From CAJXNP01 sp050305935 (GTDB taxonomy: Bacteria > Bacteroidota > Bacteroidia > Cytophagales > Cyclobacteriaceae), in contig JBNLGG010000046.1 in NCBI GenBank assembly GCA_050305935.1, positions 1 through 33,928 on the forward strand: a DNA stretch of 33,928 bases, in the 5' to 3' direction. The notes below the pieces were generated by a model that worked only from the letters and a program-made list of their open reading frames with translations, had not been told where the DNA came from and made no database searches. The position numbers and the translations under genes are program-made. Every line of letters begins with the position of its first letter. Position 1 is the stretch's first letter. Shown here piece by piece: positions 15,481 through 22,761 of the stretch.

Positions 15481-15510
15481 AAGCCTCTGAATGATCAGGG
15501 GCTTTTTTAT
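15481..15510 (+). terminator. Strong intrinsic terminator after copy 3
   Basis: AAGCCTCTGA (15481-15490), loop ATGA, TCAGGGGCTT (15495-15504): a 10-bp stem with one U-G pair, followed by TTTTATTT. It sits at the junction with the convergent gene that ends at 15507 and may serve both directions. Confidence 0.8.
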
Positions 15511-16058
15511 TTCACACACGCTTCAAATTTCCCCCGTAGCCTCGTCTGTGTCTGTTGTGGTGTTTTCACAATATATTCCTTTGCGCGAAACAACACTTCT
15601 CCTTCCAACGACTTTAAATATGCTATTGCATTTGATTCCGAAAATGGTTTACCTGTTTTCTCTTCAAATTTTGGTGACAGGTCCGTCCAGATGACAGCAT
15701 CCAATCCTTTCACCAGAAGCCATTTCTTGATTCTTTTAACCAGAAATTCTACTTCCTCTCTTATCTGAAACTTTTCCCCTGCCACGTAGCCAATTTCCTC
15801 TATAGATTCCGCTCCTTCCCTCATTTTCAAATTCACTCTCGCTTCGTCAAGATCATTGACATCCATTAAATGCCAGTATGTCTGTACGTCATCGAAATCC
15901 GGATCGATTACCAGCGTCAGCCTTCCATCGCTGGCAATCCTGGAAAATTCTATGGGGAGCTTAGGTCCGTCTTCATGCCACGGACTCTGATCAGTCAATA
16001 ATTCCCGCGGACTCCACAACAAAGACCCCCAGGCGAGCACCGCTATTTTCATAGACAT
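15507..16058 (-). CDS. GGCT/AIG2-like fold protein of unknown function
   Basis: 183 residues beginning MSMKIAVLAWGSLLWSPREL. The AWGSLLW segment at the N-terminus recalls the YGSL substrate loop of gamma-glutamylcyclotransferase-like proteins, and a later WTDLSPKFEEKTGKPFS segment is typical of a widespread family of bacterial hypothetical proteins. The exact catalytic glutamate cannot be assigned with confidence. No signal peptide or membrane helix. It follows the CoA-binding protein by 9 nt on the same strand and ends at the terminator shared with the tRNA-like cluster, so it may be the last gene of the hyp operon. A link to hydrogenase is not supported by sequence. Confidence 0.7.
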   Translation of the reverse strand: MSMKIAVLAWGSLLWSPRELLTDQSPWHEDGPKLPIEFSRIASDGRLTLVIDPDFDDVQTYWHLMDVNDLDEARVNLKMREGAESIEEIGYVAGEKFQIREEVEFLVKRIKKWLLVKGLDAVIWTDLSPKFEEKTGKPFSESNAIAYLKSLEGEVLFRAKEYIVKTPQQTQTRLRGKFEACVK

Positions 16059-16067
16059 TTTTGCTGC

Positions 16068-16547
16068 TTAATTTGGCAGCTTTCCTGTCCATTTCATAAT
16101 CGTTCTTAAACTTTTATGAAACCAATCTGCATTTTGGATAAACATCATCGGACATGCTCCATCAATGAAATTCACATCGTTTTTATCCTTAAAATATTCT
16201 GCTGCCCCGCCAGAATGGCTTCCAACACCAAAAGAACGATGAACCCAAATATTTGCAATTCCTTTTTCATAACACTCCCTCGCCACTTTCTCTGTAACCG
16301 AAGGATGCGTAAAAATGAGTGCTGAATGAACTTCTCCAGGAAGATCATTGACTTCATGGCAGAATTTAACTCCTTCAAATTCATCTCCCTTCGGGTTTAC
16401 CGGAATGACAGCGTAACCCCGTTCTTTCAGCGCTTTAAAATTACCGTTGGCTGCCTCGTGCTTATTGGTGGTGCTGACGCCTATCACTGCAATGGTTTTT
16501 TCAGATAGAAAAGCTGCAGTCTTTTCCTTCAAAGTTTGATAGCTCAT
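16068..16547 (-). CDS. CoA-binding domain protein (YccU type)
   Basis: A 159-residue single-domain Rossmann protein. TIAVIGVSTTNKHEAANGNFKALKERGY contains the nucleotide-binding turn of the CoA_binding family, and VIPVNPKGDEFEGVKF and the FIDGACPMMF end are typical of this small YccU-like group. These proteins bind CoA or acyl-CoA, but their cellular role is mostly unknown. The start is 8 nt after the hypB stop codon, which suggests co-transcription with the hydrogenase maturation genes. This may be only positional. Confidence 0.85.
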   Translation of the reverse strand: MSYQTLKEKTAAFLSEKTIAVIGVSTTNKHEAANGNFKALKERGYAVIPVNPKGDEFEGVKFCHEVNDLPGEVHSALIFTHPSVTEKVARECYEKGIANIWVHRSFGVGSHSGGAAEYFKDKNDVNFIDGACPMMFIQNADWFHKSLRTIMKWTGKLPN

Positions 16548-16555
16548 CTGAGTTT

Positions 16556-17332
16556 TTAGTCAATTATAGGTTCTTTTTTAAATTGTGCGCGAATGAATTC
16601 CTCCAGGCCCTGATTCTTCGTGGCCGATGTTTCGTAAAACTCAAGGTGATGATTGATCTTCAAGGCATTAGCCTTTGCTTTTTCTATGTCAAAATCCACA
16701 TAAGGAAGCAAATCAGCTTTATTTATGATGCAGATATCAGACCCTTCAAAAATAGTGGGATATTTTAAGGGCTTATCGTCTCCTTCCGTTACAGAAAAAA
16801 TAACTACCCGCTTCTGCTCACCCAAATCAAACAACGCCGGGCAAACCAGGTTGCCTACATTTTCAATAAACAATACAGAATTATTCTCCATTTGAAGTTG
16901 TCTAATTGCCTGGTTCACCATGTCTGCATCCAGATGACACCCTTTCCCGGTATTCACCTGGATCGCCCTGGCTCCCGCCCTTTGAATTCTCAGGGCATCA
17001 TTGGTAGTCTGTTGGTCTCCTTCAATCACATATATTTTATGATCATTTTTAAGCATTCTGATCCAATTTTCCAGCAAACAGGTTTTGCCGGAACCGGGAG
17101 ACGACACCAGGTTGAAGGTTAAAATGTTTTTGGCTTCTAGATAGCCCCTGTTGCGTTCTGCCAACAGGTCGTTGGCGAGCATTACATCCGTACCAAGGTC
17201 AACGGTTTTATGATGATGGTGATGACCTTGATCATGGTGGTGATGATGGTCCCGGGTAGTTTCAGATTCCTTTTCAAAATCCCCATCCAGGATTTTAACT
17301 TCATCATGTCCACATCCACAGGTATCGCACAT
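16556..17332 (-). CDS. hypB: Hydrogenase nickel insertion GTPase HypB
   Basis: 258 residues. The N-terminus MCDTCGCG is the high-affinity nickel site (CxxCGC) known from E. coli HypB. A histidine-rich stretch with ten His (residues 29-41) could store nickel. The SIMIBI-class GTPase domain has the P-loop SSPGSGKT (77-84), EGDQQT, the HLDADM metal-site region, VGNLVCP, and NKADLLP for guanine specificity. With HypA it delivers Ni(II) to the large subunit precursor (HoxH). It lies 16 nt after hypA. Having both the CxxCGC motif and a His-rich region suggests combined delivery and storage. Confidence 0.97.
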   Translation of the reverse strand: MCDTCGCGHDEVKILDGDFEKESETTRDHHHHHDQGHHHHHKTVDLGTDVMLANDLLAERNRGYLEAKNILTFNLVSSPGSGKTCLLENWIRMLKNDHKIYVIEGDQQTTNDALRIQRAGARAIQVNTGKGCHLDADMVNQAIRQLQMENNSVLFIENVGNLVCPALFDLGEQKRVVIFSVTEGDDKPLKYPTIFEGSDICIINKADLLPYVDFDIEKAKANALKINHHLEFYETSATKNQGLEEFIRAQFKKEPIID

Positions 17333-17348
17333 AGTGGTAAATTTTAGT

Positions 17349-17693
17349 TCAACATTCTATTTCAATAGATTTTATTTTCATCTCTCTGCCCTGTATTACT
17401 TCATTTTCAAAACCAAGGCATTCCGGGCACACATCAAAAAACTCGTGTAAATCAAATTCCTTGTTACAACTTAGGCACATCGCTTTACCGGGAACCGTGT
17501 CTACGTGCAGAACAGTATCTTTCAGCTCAACATCTGACTGAATGGACTTCCACGCGAACACCAAAGCATCCAATTCGATCCCGGCTAATTCACCAATCTC
17601 CAGAGATACCTCCGAAATGATTTTGGCATTTCTTTTTCTGGCTTCTTCCTTCACAATTTCCCCGATTTGTGCTACTATACTTAATTCGTGCAT
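17349..17693 (-). CDS. hypA: Hydrogenase nickel metallochaperone HypA
   Basis: A 114-residue protein starting MHELSIV, where His2 and Glu3 form the nickel site. The zinc-binding loop has Cys73, Cys76, Cys89 and Cys92 (CxxC-x12-CxxC). Length is normal for the family. It binds HypB and the large subunit and transfers nickel. It sits 4 nt after hypE and 16 nt before hypB in the same operon. Confidence 0.97.
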   Translation of the reverse strand: MHELSIVAQIGEIVKEEARKRNAKIISEVSLEIGELAGIELDALVFAWKSIQSDVELKDTVLHVDTVPGKAMCLSCNKEFDLHEFFDVCPECLGFENEVIQGREMKIKSIEIEC

Positions 17694-17697
17694 CTTA

Positions 17698-18717
17698 TTA
17701 GCAAATTCTTGGCAACTGTTCTCCGGTGAGCATATCGACTATCCTTTTTCCTCCAATAGTTGTTTCCAACACCACCATACCGGGATGACTCTCTACTACC
17801 TCTCCAATGATTGCAGCATTTTTTCCCAATTCATTACTTCTCATCACCTCGACAACATCGCTTGCAATTGTTGGATCGACAATGCAAACTACCTTTCCCT
17901 CATTGGCAACATACAAAGGATCAAAACCTAGCAAGTCACATATACCGTTCACTCCCGGTATAATGGGAATGGAATGCTCTAAAACATCTATCCCCCACTT
18001 TCTGTTATCGATTATTTCATTTAACACTGTGGCTAGACCTCCCCTCGTAGCATCACGCATGAACTTTATTCCCTTTCCAAAAATCCTTAGTTCAGCAATC
18101 AGATGGTTGAGCGAAGCACAGTCGGAAAGAATATCAGTTCCGAAATTAAGCCCCTCTCTCGTAGACATAATAGCCATTCCGTGTTCGGCAATTCCTCCAT
18201 TGATCAGAATTTTGTCGCCGATTTCTATACGAACTCCCGAACTTACATCTTCGAATTCTGTTTCTAATACCCCTATGCCGCTGGTATTGATAAATGTTTT
18301 ATCACACTTGCCATGTTCCACTACTTTCGTATCTCCCGTAACGATTTTTACTCCAGCATTTTTAGCTTCCACATGCATTGATCCTACTATCTGCTCTAGC
18401 ATTTGCATATCGAAACCTTCCTCAATGATAAACCCACAAGAGATAAACTGTGGCCTCGCTCCACTCACAGCCAAATCATTTACCGTCCCACATATCGCAA
18501 GCTTTCCAATATCACCGCCGGGAAAAATAATGGGATCTACCACGAAGCTGTCAGTTGTAAATGCTATCCTTTCACCAGCACACCCAACAATCGCCGCATC
18601 AGTCAGCACGTGGTCTTTTTCCAGATAGAAATGCTTTGCAAACAATTCTTTGATAAGTGATTGGCTTAATTTTCCACCACTCCCATGGTGCAGTGTGATG
18701 TACCCGTCAGTTTTCAT
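17698..18717 (-). CDS. hypE: Hydrogenase maturation factor HypE
   Basis: The start is placed at the ATG at 18715-18717 (MKTDGYITLHHGSGGKLSQ), matching family N-termini. The same frame is open to 18747 with two earlier ATGs. The product is about 339 residues in the PurM/ThiL-like ATP-binding fold. HGSGG is the N-terminal phosphate-binding motif, RDATRGGLATVLNE is the conserved central helix, and the C-terminus ends PRIC. The terminal cysteine accepts the carbamoyl group from HypF and is dehydrated to thiocyanate, the cyanide donor for the Fe centre. The start overlaps the hypD stop by 11 nt, indicating translational coupling. Confidence 0.95.
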   Translation of the reverse strand: MKTDGYITLHHGSGGKLSQSLIKELFAKHFYLEKDHVLTDAAIVGCAGERIAFTTDSFVVDPIIFPGGDIGKLAICGTVNDLAVSGARPQFISCGFIIEEGFDMQMLEQIVGSMHVEAKNAGVKIVTGDTKVVEHGKCDKTFINTSGIGVLETEFEDVSSGVRIEIGDKILINGGIAEHGMAIMSTREGLNFGTDILSDCASLNHLIAELRIFGKGIKFMRDATRGGLATVLNEIIDNRKWGIDVLEHSIPIIPGVNGICDLLGFDPLYVANEGKVVCIVDPTIASDVVEVMRSNELGKNAAIIGEVVESHPGMVVLETTIGGKRIVDMLTGEQLPRIC

Positions 18718-19807
18718 TCCTGTATTTGTAAAACGCATTACAGGCACCCTCGCTCGATACCATGCACGCTCCTACCGGATTTGCAGGGGTGCATTCCCTA
18801 TTGAACAATCTGCACTGACGGGGATTCTTATTTCCTTTCAAAATTTCGCCACAGATACATCCCTCTTCTTCCATTGTTTCTTCCACCTCTACCTGTAGCC
18901 TTTTTTCGGCATCCCATTCGGCGTATTTGTCTTTGATGGCAAGGCCACTCAAGGGAATATTTCCAAAACCCCTCCACCATTCATCCCTTAGCACAAATAC
19001 CTCATTCATGATATCCTGGGCTTTTAAATTGCCCTCATCGCTAACAGCCCGGGTATACTCAATCTCCACCTTTGGCGTATTATTCTCCTTTTGCCTGGCT
19101 AACATAAAAACCGATTGCAATATGTCAACCGGCTCAAAGCCCGACACCACACACCCTAAATGATACTGAGCTGGTAGTGGGTCAAAGATCTTTGACCCGG
19201 TGATGGTAGCTACATGCCCGGGACCAATAAATCCATCCAGCTTGACACCTTCCCTCACTAATGCCTCCATCACCGGAGGCATGATCTTATGCGAGCTAAA
19301 AACAAAGTAATTATGTAAATTATGACTCACGGCGCTTAATATCGATGCCGCAGTAGTGGGAGCGGTAGTTTCAAAACCAATTCCAAGAAACACAATATTT
19401 TTATCAGGATTTTGCCTTGCAATTTGCAACGCATCAATGGATGAATACACAATTCGCACATCCCTCCCATTCGTTTTTTCTTTTTCCAGGGAAGAGGTAG
19501 AACCCGGAATCCTTACCAAATCACCGAATGTGGTAACAATCACATTTTCTAACCTCGAATATGCAATGGCCTGATCAATAAACTTCCTGCTCGAAACGCA
19601 CACCGGACATCCGGGACCCGATTTTAAATGAATATTCTTAGGTAGAAGTGAATGAATACCATACTTCCTGATGGCCATCGTATGCCCGCCACACACCTCC
19701 ATGATCGTTAATTCTTTTTTTGAAATTGCACAAAGGTTGTTAACAATTCTCAGGACATTGTCTCTGTCCCGATAAGAACTGATGTAAGGGTCAGGATGAT
19801 TGCCCAT
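18707..19807 (-). CDS. hypD: Hydrogenase Fe(CN)2CO assembly scaffold HypD
   Basis: 366 residues with the family signatures MEVCGGHTMAIRKYGI (Cys39) and SGPGCPVC (Cys67, Cys70), central GFETTAPTTA, and a late cysteine-rich segment (CICGEI, CRLF, CTPANPVGACMVSSEGAC) that holds the [4Fe-4S] cluster ligands. With HypC it carries the iron to which cyanide and CO are added. The start overlaps the hypC end by 17 nt and its end overlaps hypE. All known key cysteines appear present. Confidence 0.97.
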   Translation of the reverse strand: MGNHPDPYISSYRDRDNVLRIVNNLCAISKKELTIMEVCGGHTMAIRKYGIHSLLPKNIHLKSGPGCPVCVSSRKFIDQAIAYSRLENVIVTTFGDLVRIPGSTSSLEKEKTNGRDVRIVYSSIDALQIARQNPDKNIVFLGIGFETTAPTTAASILSAVSHNLHNYFVFSSHKIMPPVMEALVREGVKLDGFIGPGHVATITGSKIFDPLPAQYHLGCVVSGFEPVDILQSVFMLARQKENNTPKVEIEYTRAVSDEGNLKAQDIMNEVFVLRDEWWRGFGNIPLSGLAIKDKYAEWDAEKRLQVEVEETMEEEGCICGEILKGNKNPRQCRLFNRECTPANPVGACMVSSEGACNAFYKYRNEN

Positions 19808-20015
19808 TTTCCAATAACCTTAGGTTATCATTAGCATCTTTGACCTCTTCCGGGGACAGTATTTGCAATGCGTATCCCGTATGCACGAGAACATAATCGC
19901 CTATTGTCGCATTTTCCACCAACTGTAGACTGGCTTTCACTTTTACGCCATTAACATCCACAATGGCCATTTCGTCATGTATGGATTCGATCTTAGCCGG
20001 AACACTTAAACACAT
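19791..20015 (-). CDS. hypC: Hydrogenase assembly chaperone HypC
   Basis: A 74-residue protein starting MCLSVPAKI. The N-terminal Cys2 is exposed after Met removal and coordinates the iron with HypD. GDYVLVHTGYALQIL is the conserved OB-fold core of the HypC/HupF family. The gene overlaps hypF by 10 nt upstream and hypD by 17 nt downstream, consistent with stoichiometric HypC-HypD complex formation. Confidence 0.97.
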   Translation of the reverse strand: MCLSVPAKIESIHDEMAIVDVNGVKVKASLQLVENATIGDYVLVHTGYALQILSPEEVKDANDNLRLLENGQSS

Positions 20016-22261
20016 AACCGGTTCTTTTTTGCTGCCGCAATGGCTAACTGGCCCAGGGCGATCCCACCATCATTAGATGGAACCAGCTTTTGGGCCAATA
20101 CTCTAAATTTTCTATCTGACAATAGCCTTATGCTTCTTTCCAAAATATATTTATTCTGAAAAGTCCCTCCTGATAAGGCTACAACATTGACCTGACTCTC
20201 TTCACGGATTCTCAAGCAAACCCTGACTATAACGTCCACAATGGTATTATGAAATTTTGTTGAAATATGACGTATGCTCTCTTTGCTGCGCAGGTCGTCT
20301 ATTATATCTGTAATAGTATTTTCAAAACTGATCTTTCCGTCAAAGATCTCCACACTATAAAAATCGTCGCAATTTCTCAGCGCTAAACTTTCTAACATCA
20401 TTGGCGCCTGAGCATGATATCCAGCCTTGTCACACAAGCCAATTAACCCGGCAATCGCATCAAACAATCTCCCGGCGCTGCTGCTCAAAGGACAATTGAT
20501 ATCTCTTTCCAGGCTATTCAGTGCTATTACTCCCTCATTTTTCTCGATACCTGGAAGAAATTTCAGAATGGTCTTTCGATCTATTCCATGAAAATGGAGA
20601 TAACTCAACGCAGATCTCCAGGGTTGGAACGCCGCCATGTCGCCACCGGTAATGGGCACATATTCGAAGTGATATGGGCGTGTAAACCCACAAAGATCCC
20701 CTACAAGAAATTCCCCACCCCAAATATTTCCATCGGTGCCGTATCCCGTTCCGTCAAAACAAACTCCGATAGCCTGGCCATAGTGCTTGTTTTCTACCAG
20801 ACAGGATGCCATATGAGCATGATGATGCTGAATTTTTACGATGGGCGCATCAAATTCTTCAGCAAATCTTGTCGACAAATAATCCGGGTGGTGATCACAT
20901 GCTACCAGAGTGGGGCTAAACCTGAATAATTGTTGATATCTTTTAAAACTTTCCTGGTAGAACTTGTAGGTATCATAATTTTTCAAATCACCAATGTATT
21001 GGCTCAAAATAGCCCTTTTATCCTTTCCAATAGCAAAAACACTGGAAAGCTCGGCTCCTACTGCGAAGATGCCTTCACAATCAAAATCAATTTGGATAGG
21101 TTCCGGGGCGTACCCTCGTGACCGTCTGACCAGTCGGGTTGCCCCACCCGCGATGAAAGAGACAGAATCATCCACACGGTTATGAATTTGCCGGTTGTAA
21201 GAGACAACAGCGTCGACTCTGTCTCCCAGTCTATCCAATGCTATGTTATCATCGATGGCTATCGGTTCCTCAGAAATATTGCCGCTGGTAAGGACTATCA
21301 CATCTGTTTTTAATCTCTTAAAAAGCAAATAGTGAAATGGCATGTAAGGAAGCATGGCACCGACGGTAATAAGCCCATCATTTACCCCGGGAAAGAATCT
21401 TTTTTTATGTTTTAAAAGAACGATCGGCCGTTGAATGCTACTTAACAACATCTTCTCTTCTTCGCTTATCCATGCGTAGCGTCCAATTGTATCAAGGTTT
21501 TTAAACATTAAAGCAAACGGCTTCTCATTCCGTTTCTTGCTTCTCCTGAGATTTAAAACCGCCTCCTGATTGGTAGCGTCGCACGCCATGAAATAACCTC
21601 CGATACCTTTGATAGCTACCACTTTGCCCTCATCGATCAATTGTCCAACTTTTTCAACCACCCTGTCATCCCCTTTTATTTTTTTGCCCTGAAAAGCCAA
21701 TTGATAATGCGGACCGCAATCTTCGCAGGCAATTGGTTGGGCATGAAATCTTCGATTATTGACATCCTTATACTCTGCTTCACAATGATCACACATTGTA
21801 AATTTGCTCATGGTTGTGTTTGGGCGATCGTACGGTAAACTTTGGATGATGGAAAACCTTGGGCCACAATGGGTACAATTGATAAATGGATAGTTGATAC
21901 GGTTTAGCTGGTTTTCCATTTCCATAAGGCAATCCTCACATACAGCCAAATCGGCACTTACCTCCGTGATTTTTTCTGAAGCAGACTCCGAGACGATGAT
22001 TTCAAAATCGTTATAAGCTTCAAATTGTTGTTCTTTAAAATCCAGCGAAAATACTTTGGCAATTTTCGGCGAATTATATTTTAGTTCATTCAGAAATAGC
22101 TCCAGTTCATTTGAATCGCCTGAAACATTAATCTCCACACAATCATTTTTATTTTTTACCCAGCCATTCAAATGATGCTTCTTGGCAAGCTTGTAAACAA
22201 AGGGCCTGAAACCTACTCCTTGTACTAACCCGCTCACCTCAATGTTAAAAGCCTTTTTCAT
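20006..22261 (-). CDS. hypF: Carbamoyltransferase HypF
   Basis: 751 residues, full length. Domains in order: acylphosphatase-like (VQGVGFRPFVYK, residues 13-24); two zinc fingers with Cys pairs 108/111, 129/132, 157/160 and 179/182; a YrdC-like domain (KGIGGYFMACDATN, NEKPFALMF, VLTSGNISEEPIAID); and a Kae1-like carbamoyltransferase domain with HHHAHMAS near 478 and GVCFDGTGYGTDGNIWGGE. It uses carbamoyl phosphate and ATP to carbamoylate the HypE C-terminal cysteine, the source of the CN ligands. It is the first maturation gene in the hyp operon, 14 nt after the small HPGHG protein gene. Confidence 0.97.
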   Translation of the reverse strand: MKKAFNIEVSGLVQGVGFRPFVYKLAKKHHLNGWVKNKNDCVEINVSGDSNELELFLNELKYNSPKIAKVFSLDFKEQQFEAYNDFEIIVSESASEKITEVSADLAVCEDCLMEMENQLNRINYPFINCTHCGPRFSIIQSLPYDRPNTTMSKFTMCDHCEAEYKDVNNRRFHAQPIACEDCGPHYQLAFQGKKIKGDDRVVEKVGQLIDEGKVVAIKGIGGYFMACDATNQEAVLNLRRSKKRNEKPFALMFKNLDTIGRYAWISEEEKMLLSSIQRPIVLLKHKKRFFPGVNDGLITVGAMLPYMPFHYLLFKRLKTDVIVLTSGNISEEPIAIDDNIALDRLGDRVDAVVSYNRQIHNRVDDSVSFIAGGATRLVRRSRGYAPEPIQIDFDCEGIFAVGAELSSVFAIGKDKRAILSQYIGDLKNYDTYKFYQESFKRYQQLFRFSPTLVACDHHPDYLSTRFAEEFDAPIVKIQHHHAHMASCLVENKHYGQAIGVCFDGTGYGTDGNIWGGEFLVGDLCGFTRPYHFEYVPITGGDMAAFQPWRSALSYLHFHGIDRKTILKFLPGIEKNEGVIALNSLERDINCPLSSSAGRLFDAIAGLIGLCDKAGYHAQAPMMLESLALRNCDDFYSVEIFDGKISFENTITDIIDDLRSKESIRHISTKFHNTIVDVIVRVCLRIREESQVNVVALSGGTFQNKYILERSIRLLSDRKFRVLAQKLVPSNDGGIALGQLAIAAAKKNRLCV

Positions 22262-22275
22262 CGGGATCCTTTTTT

Positions 22276-22500
22276 TTAACTACTTCGCTGACGCCTGACT
22301 TTTCCTACCAGTTTGACAATGACATAAATAGCAATTGCCAGTACACCAATGGAAATTAAATGCAGCGATTCACTTAAGAAATGCAAAATGGAATACCCAT
22401 CAACTTCCTGATTTCCATGGCCAGGATGAGCAAGAACAACTTGAACGGATAGAAGGAAAACTAAAAAGAAGAAGGGTAAGGGGGCTGATTTTTTCATCAT
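22276..22500 (-). CDS. Small HPGHG membrane protein at the head of the hyp operon
   Basis: 74 residues from the ATG at 22498-22500. The frame is open further upstream, but this start gives a clean signal peptide (MMKKSAPLPFFFLVFLLSVQVVLA). The mature part begins HPGHGNQE, followed by a His-containing linker (SILHFLSESLHLISIG) and one membrane helix with a basic tail (KVRRQRSS). HPGH after a signal peptide is the hallmark of the N-terminus of HupE/UreJ nickel permeases, but those have six or more helices and about 190 residues, so this is at most a minimal relative. Together with its place at the head of hypF-C-D-E-A-B, this suggests a periplasmic nickel-binding role. That is inference. Confidence 0.7.
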   Translation of the reverse strand: MMKKSAPLPFFFLVFLLSVQVVLAHPGHGNQEVDGYSILHFLSESLHLISIGVLAIAIYVIVKLVGKVRRQRSS

Positions 22501-22621
22501 TGTCCGGTTTAATTTGACGCTTATGTAATTAAAAATACGAATCGGGTAATAGGGAATCATTCCTTTTAACACAATTCTTAAATGAAAGCTGATGAAAATC
22601 ATCTTTTAACTATTAAGTGAA

Positions 22622-22662
22622 AATTGATTGAATTATTCATCCTCAATGGATGTTAATCAATT
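22622..22662. promoter_or_regulatory. Inverted repeat in the divergent hyp/hox promoter region
   Basis: AATTGATT (22622-22629) and AATCAATT (22655-22662) form an 8-bp perfect inverted repeat around an inner hairpin CATCC-TCAAT-GGATG. It lies in the 261-bp gap between the leftward hyp operon and the rightward hox operon, which makes it a candidate operator for co-regulation. No consensus promoter of the TTTG-N18-TAnnTTTG type was found in this gap. Confidence 0.35.
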
Positions 22663-22761
22663 GAAAAGAAACCGGATTTCTTTGAAGAAGAATGGTTTTC
22701 AGTTGGAGGGACAAATAAGAAAAAAGGCGAAGGTTTTTTTTACTAATTAAACTAATCCTTA

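Noticed and set aside
17807..18628. Long plus-strand open frame (273 codons) within hypE
   Set aside because: It is antisense to the clearly conserved hypE and its translation shows no domain; a shadow frame.
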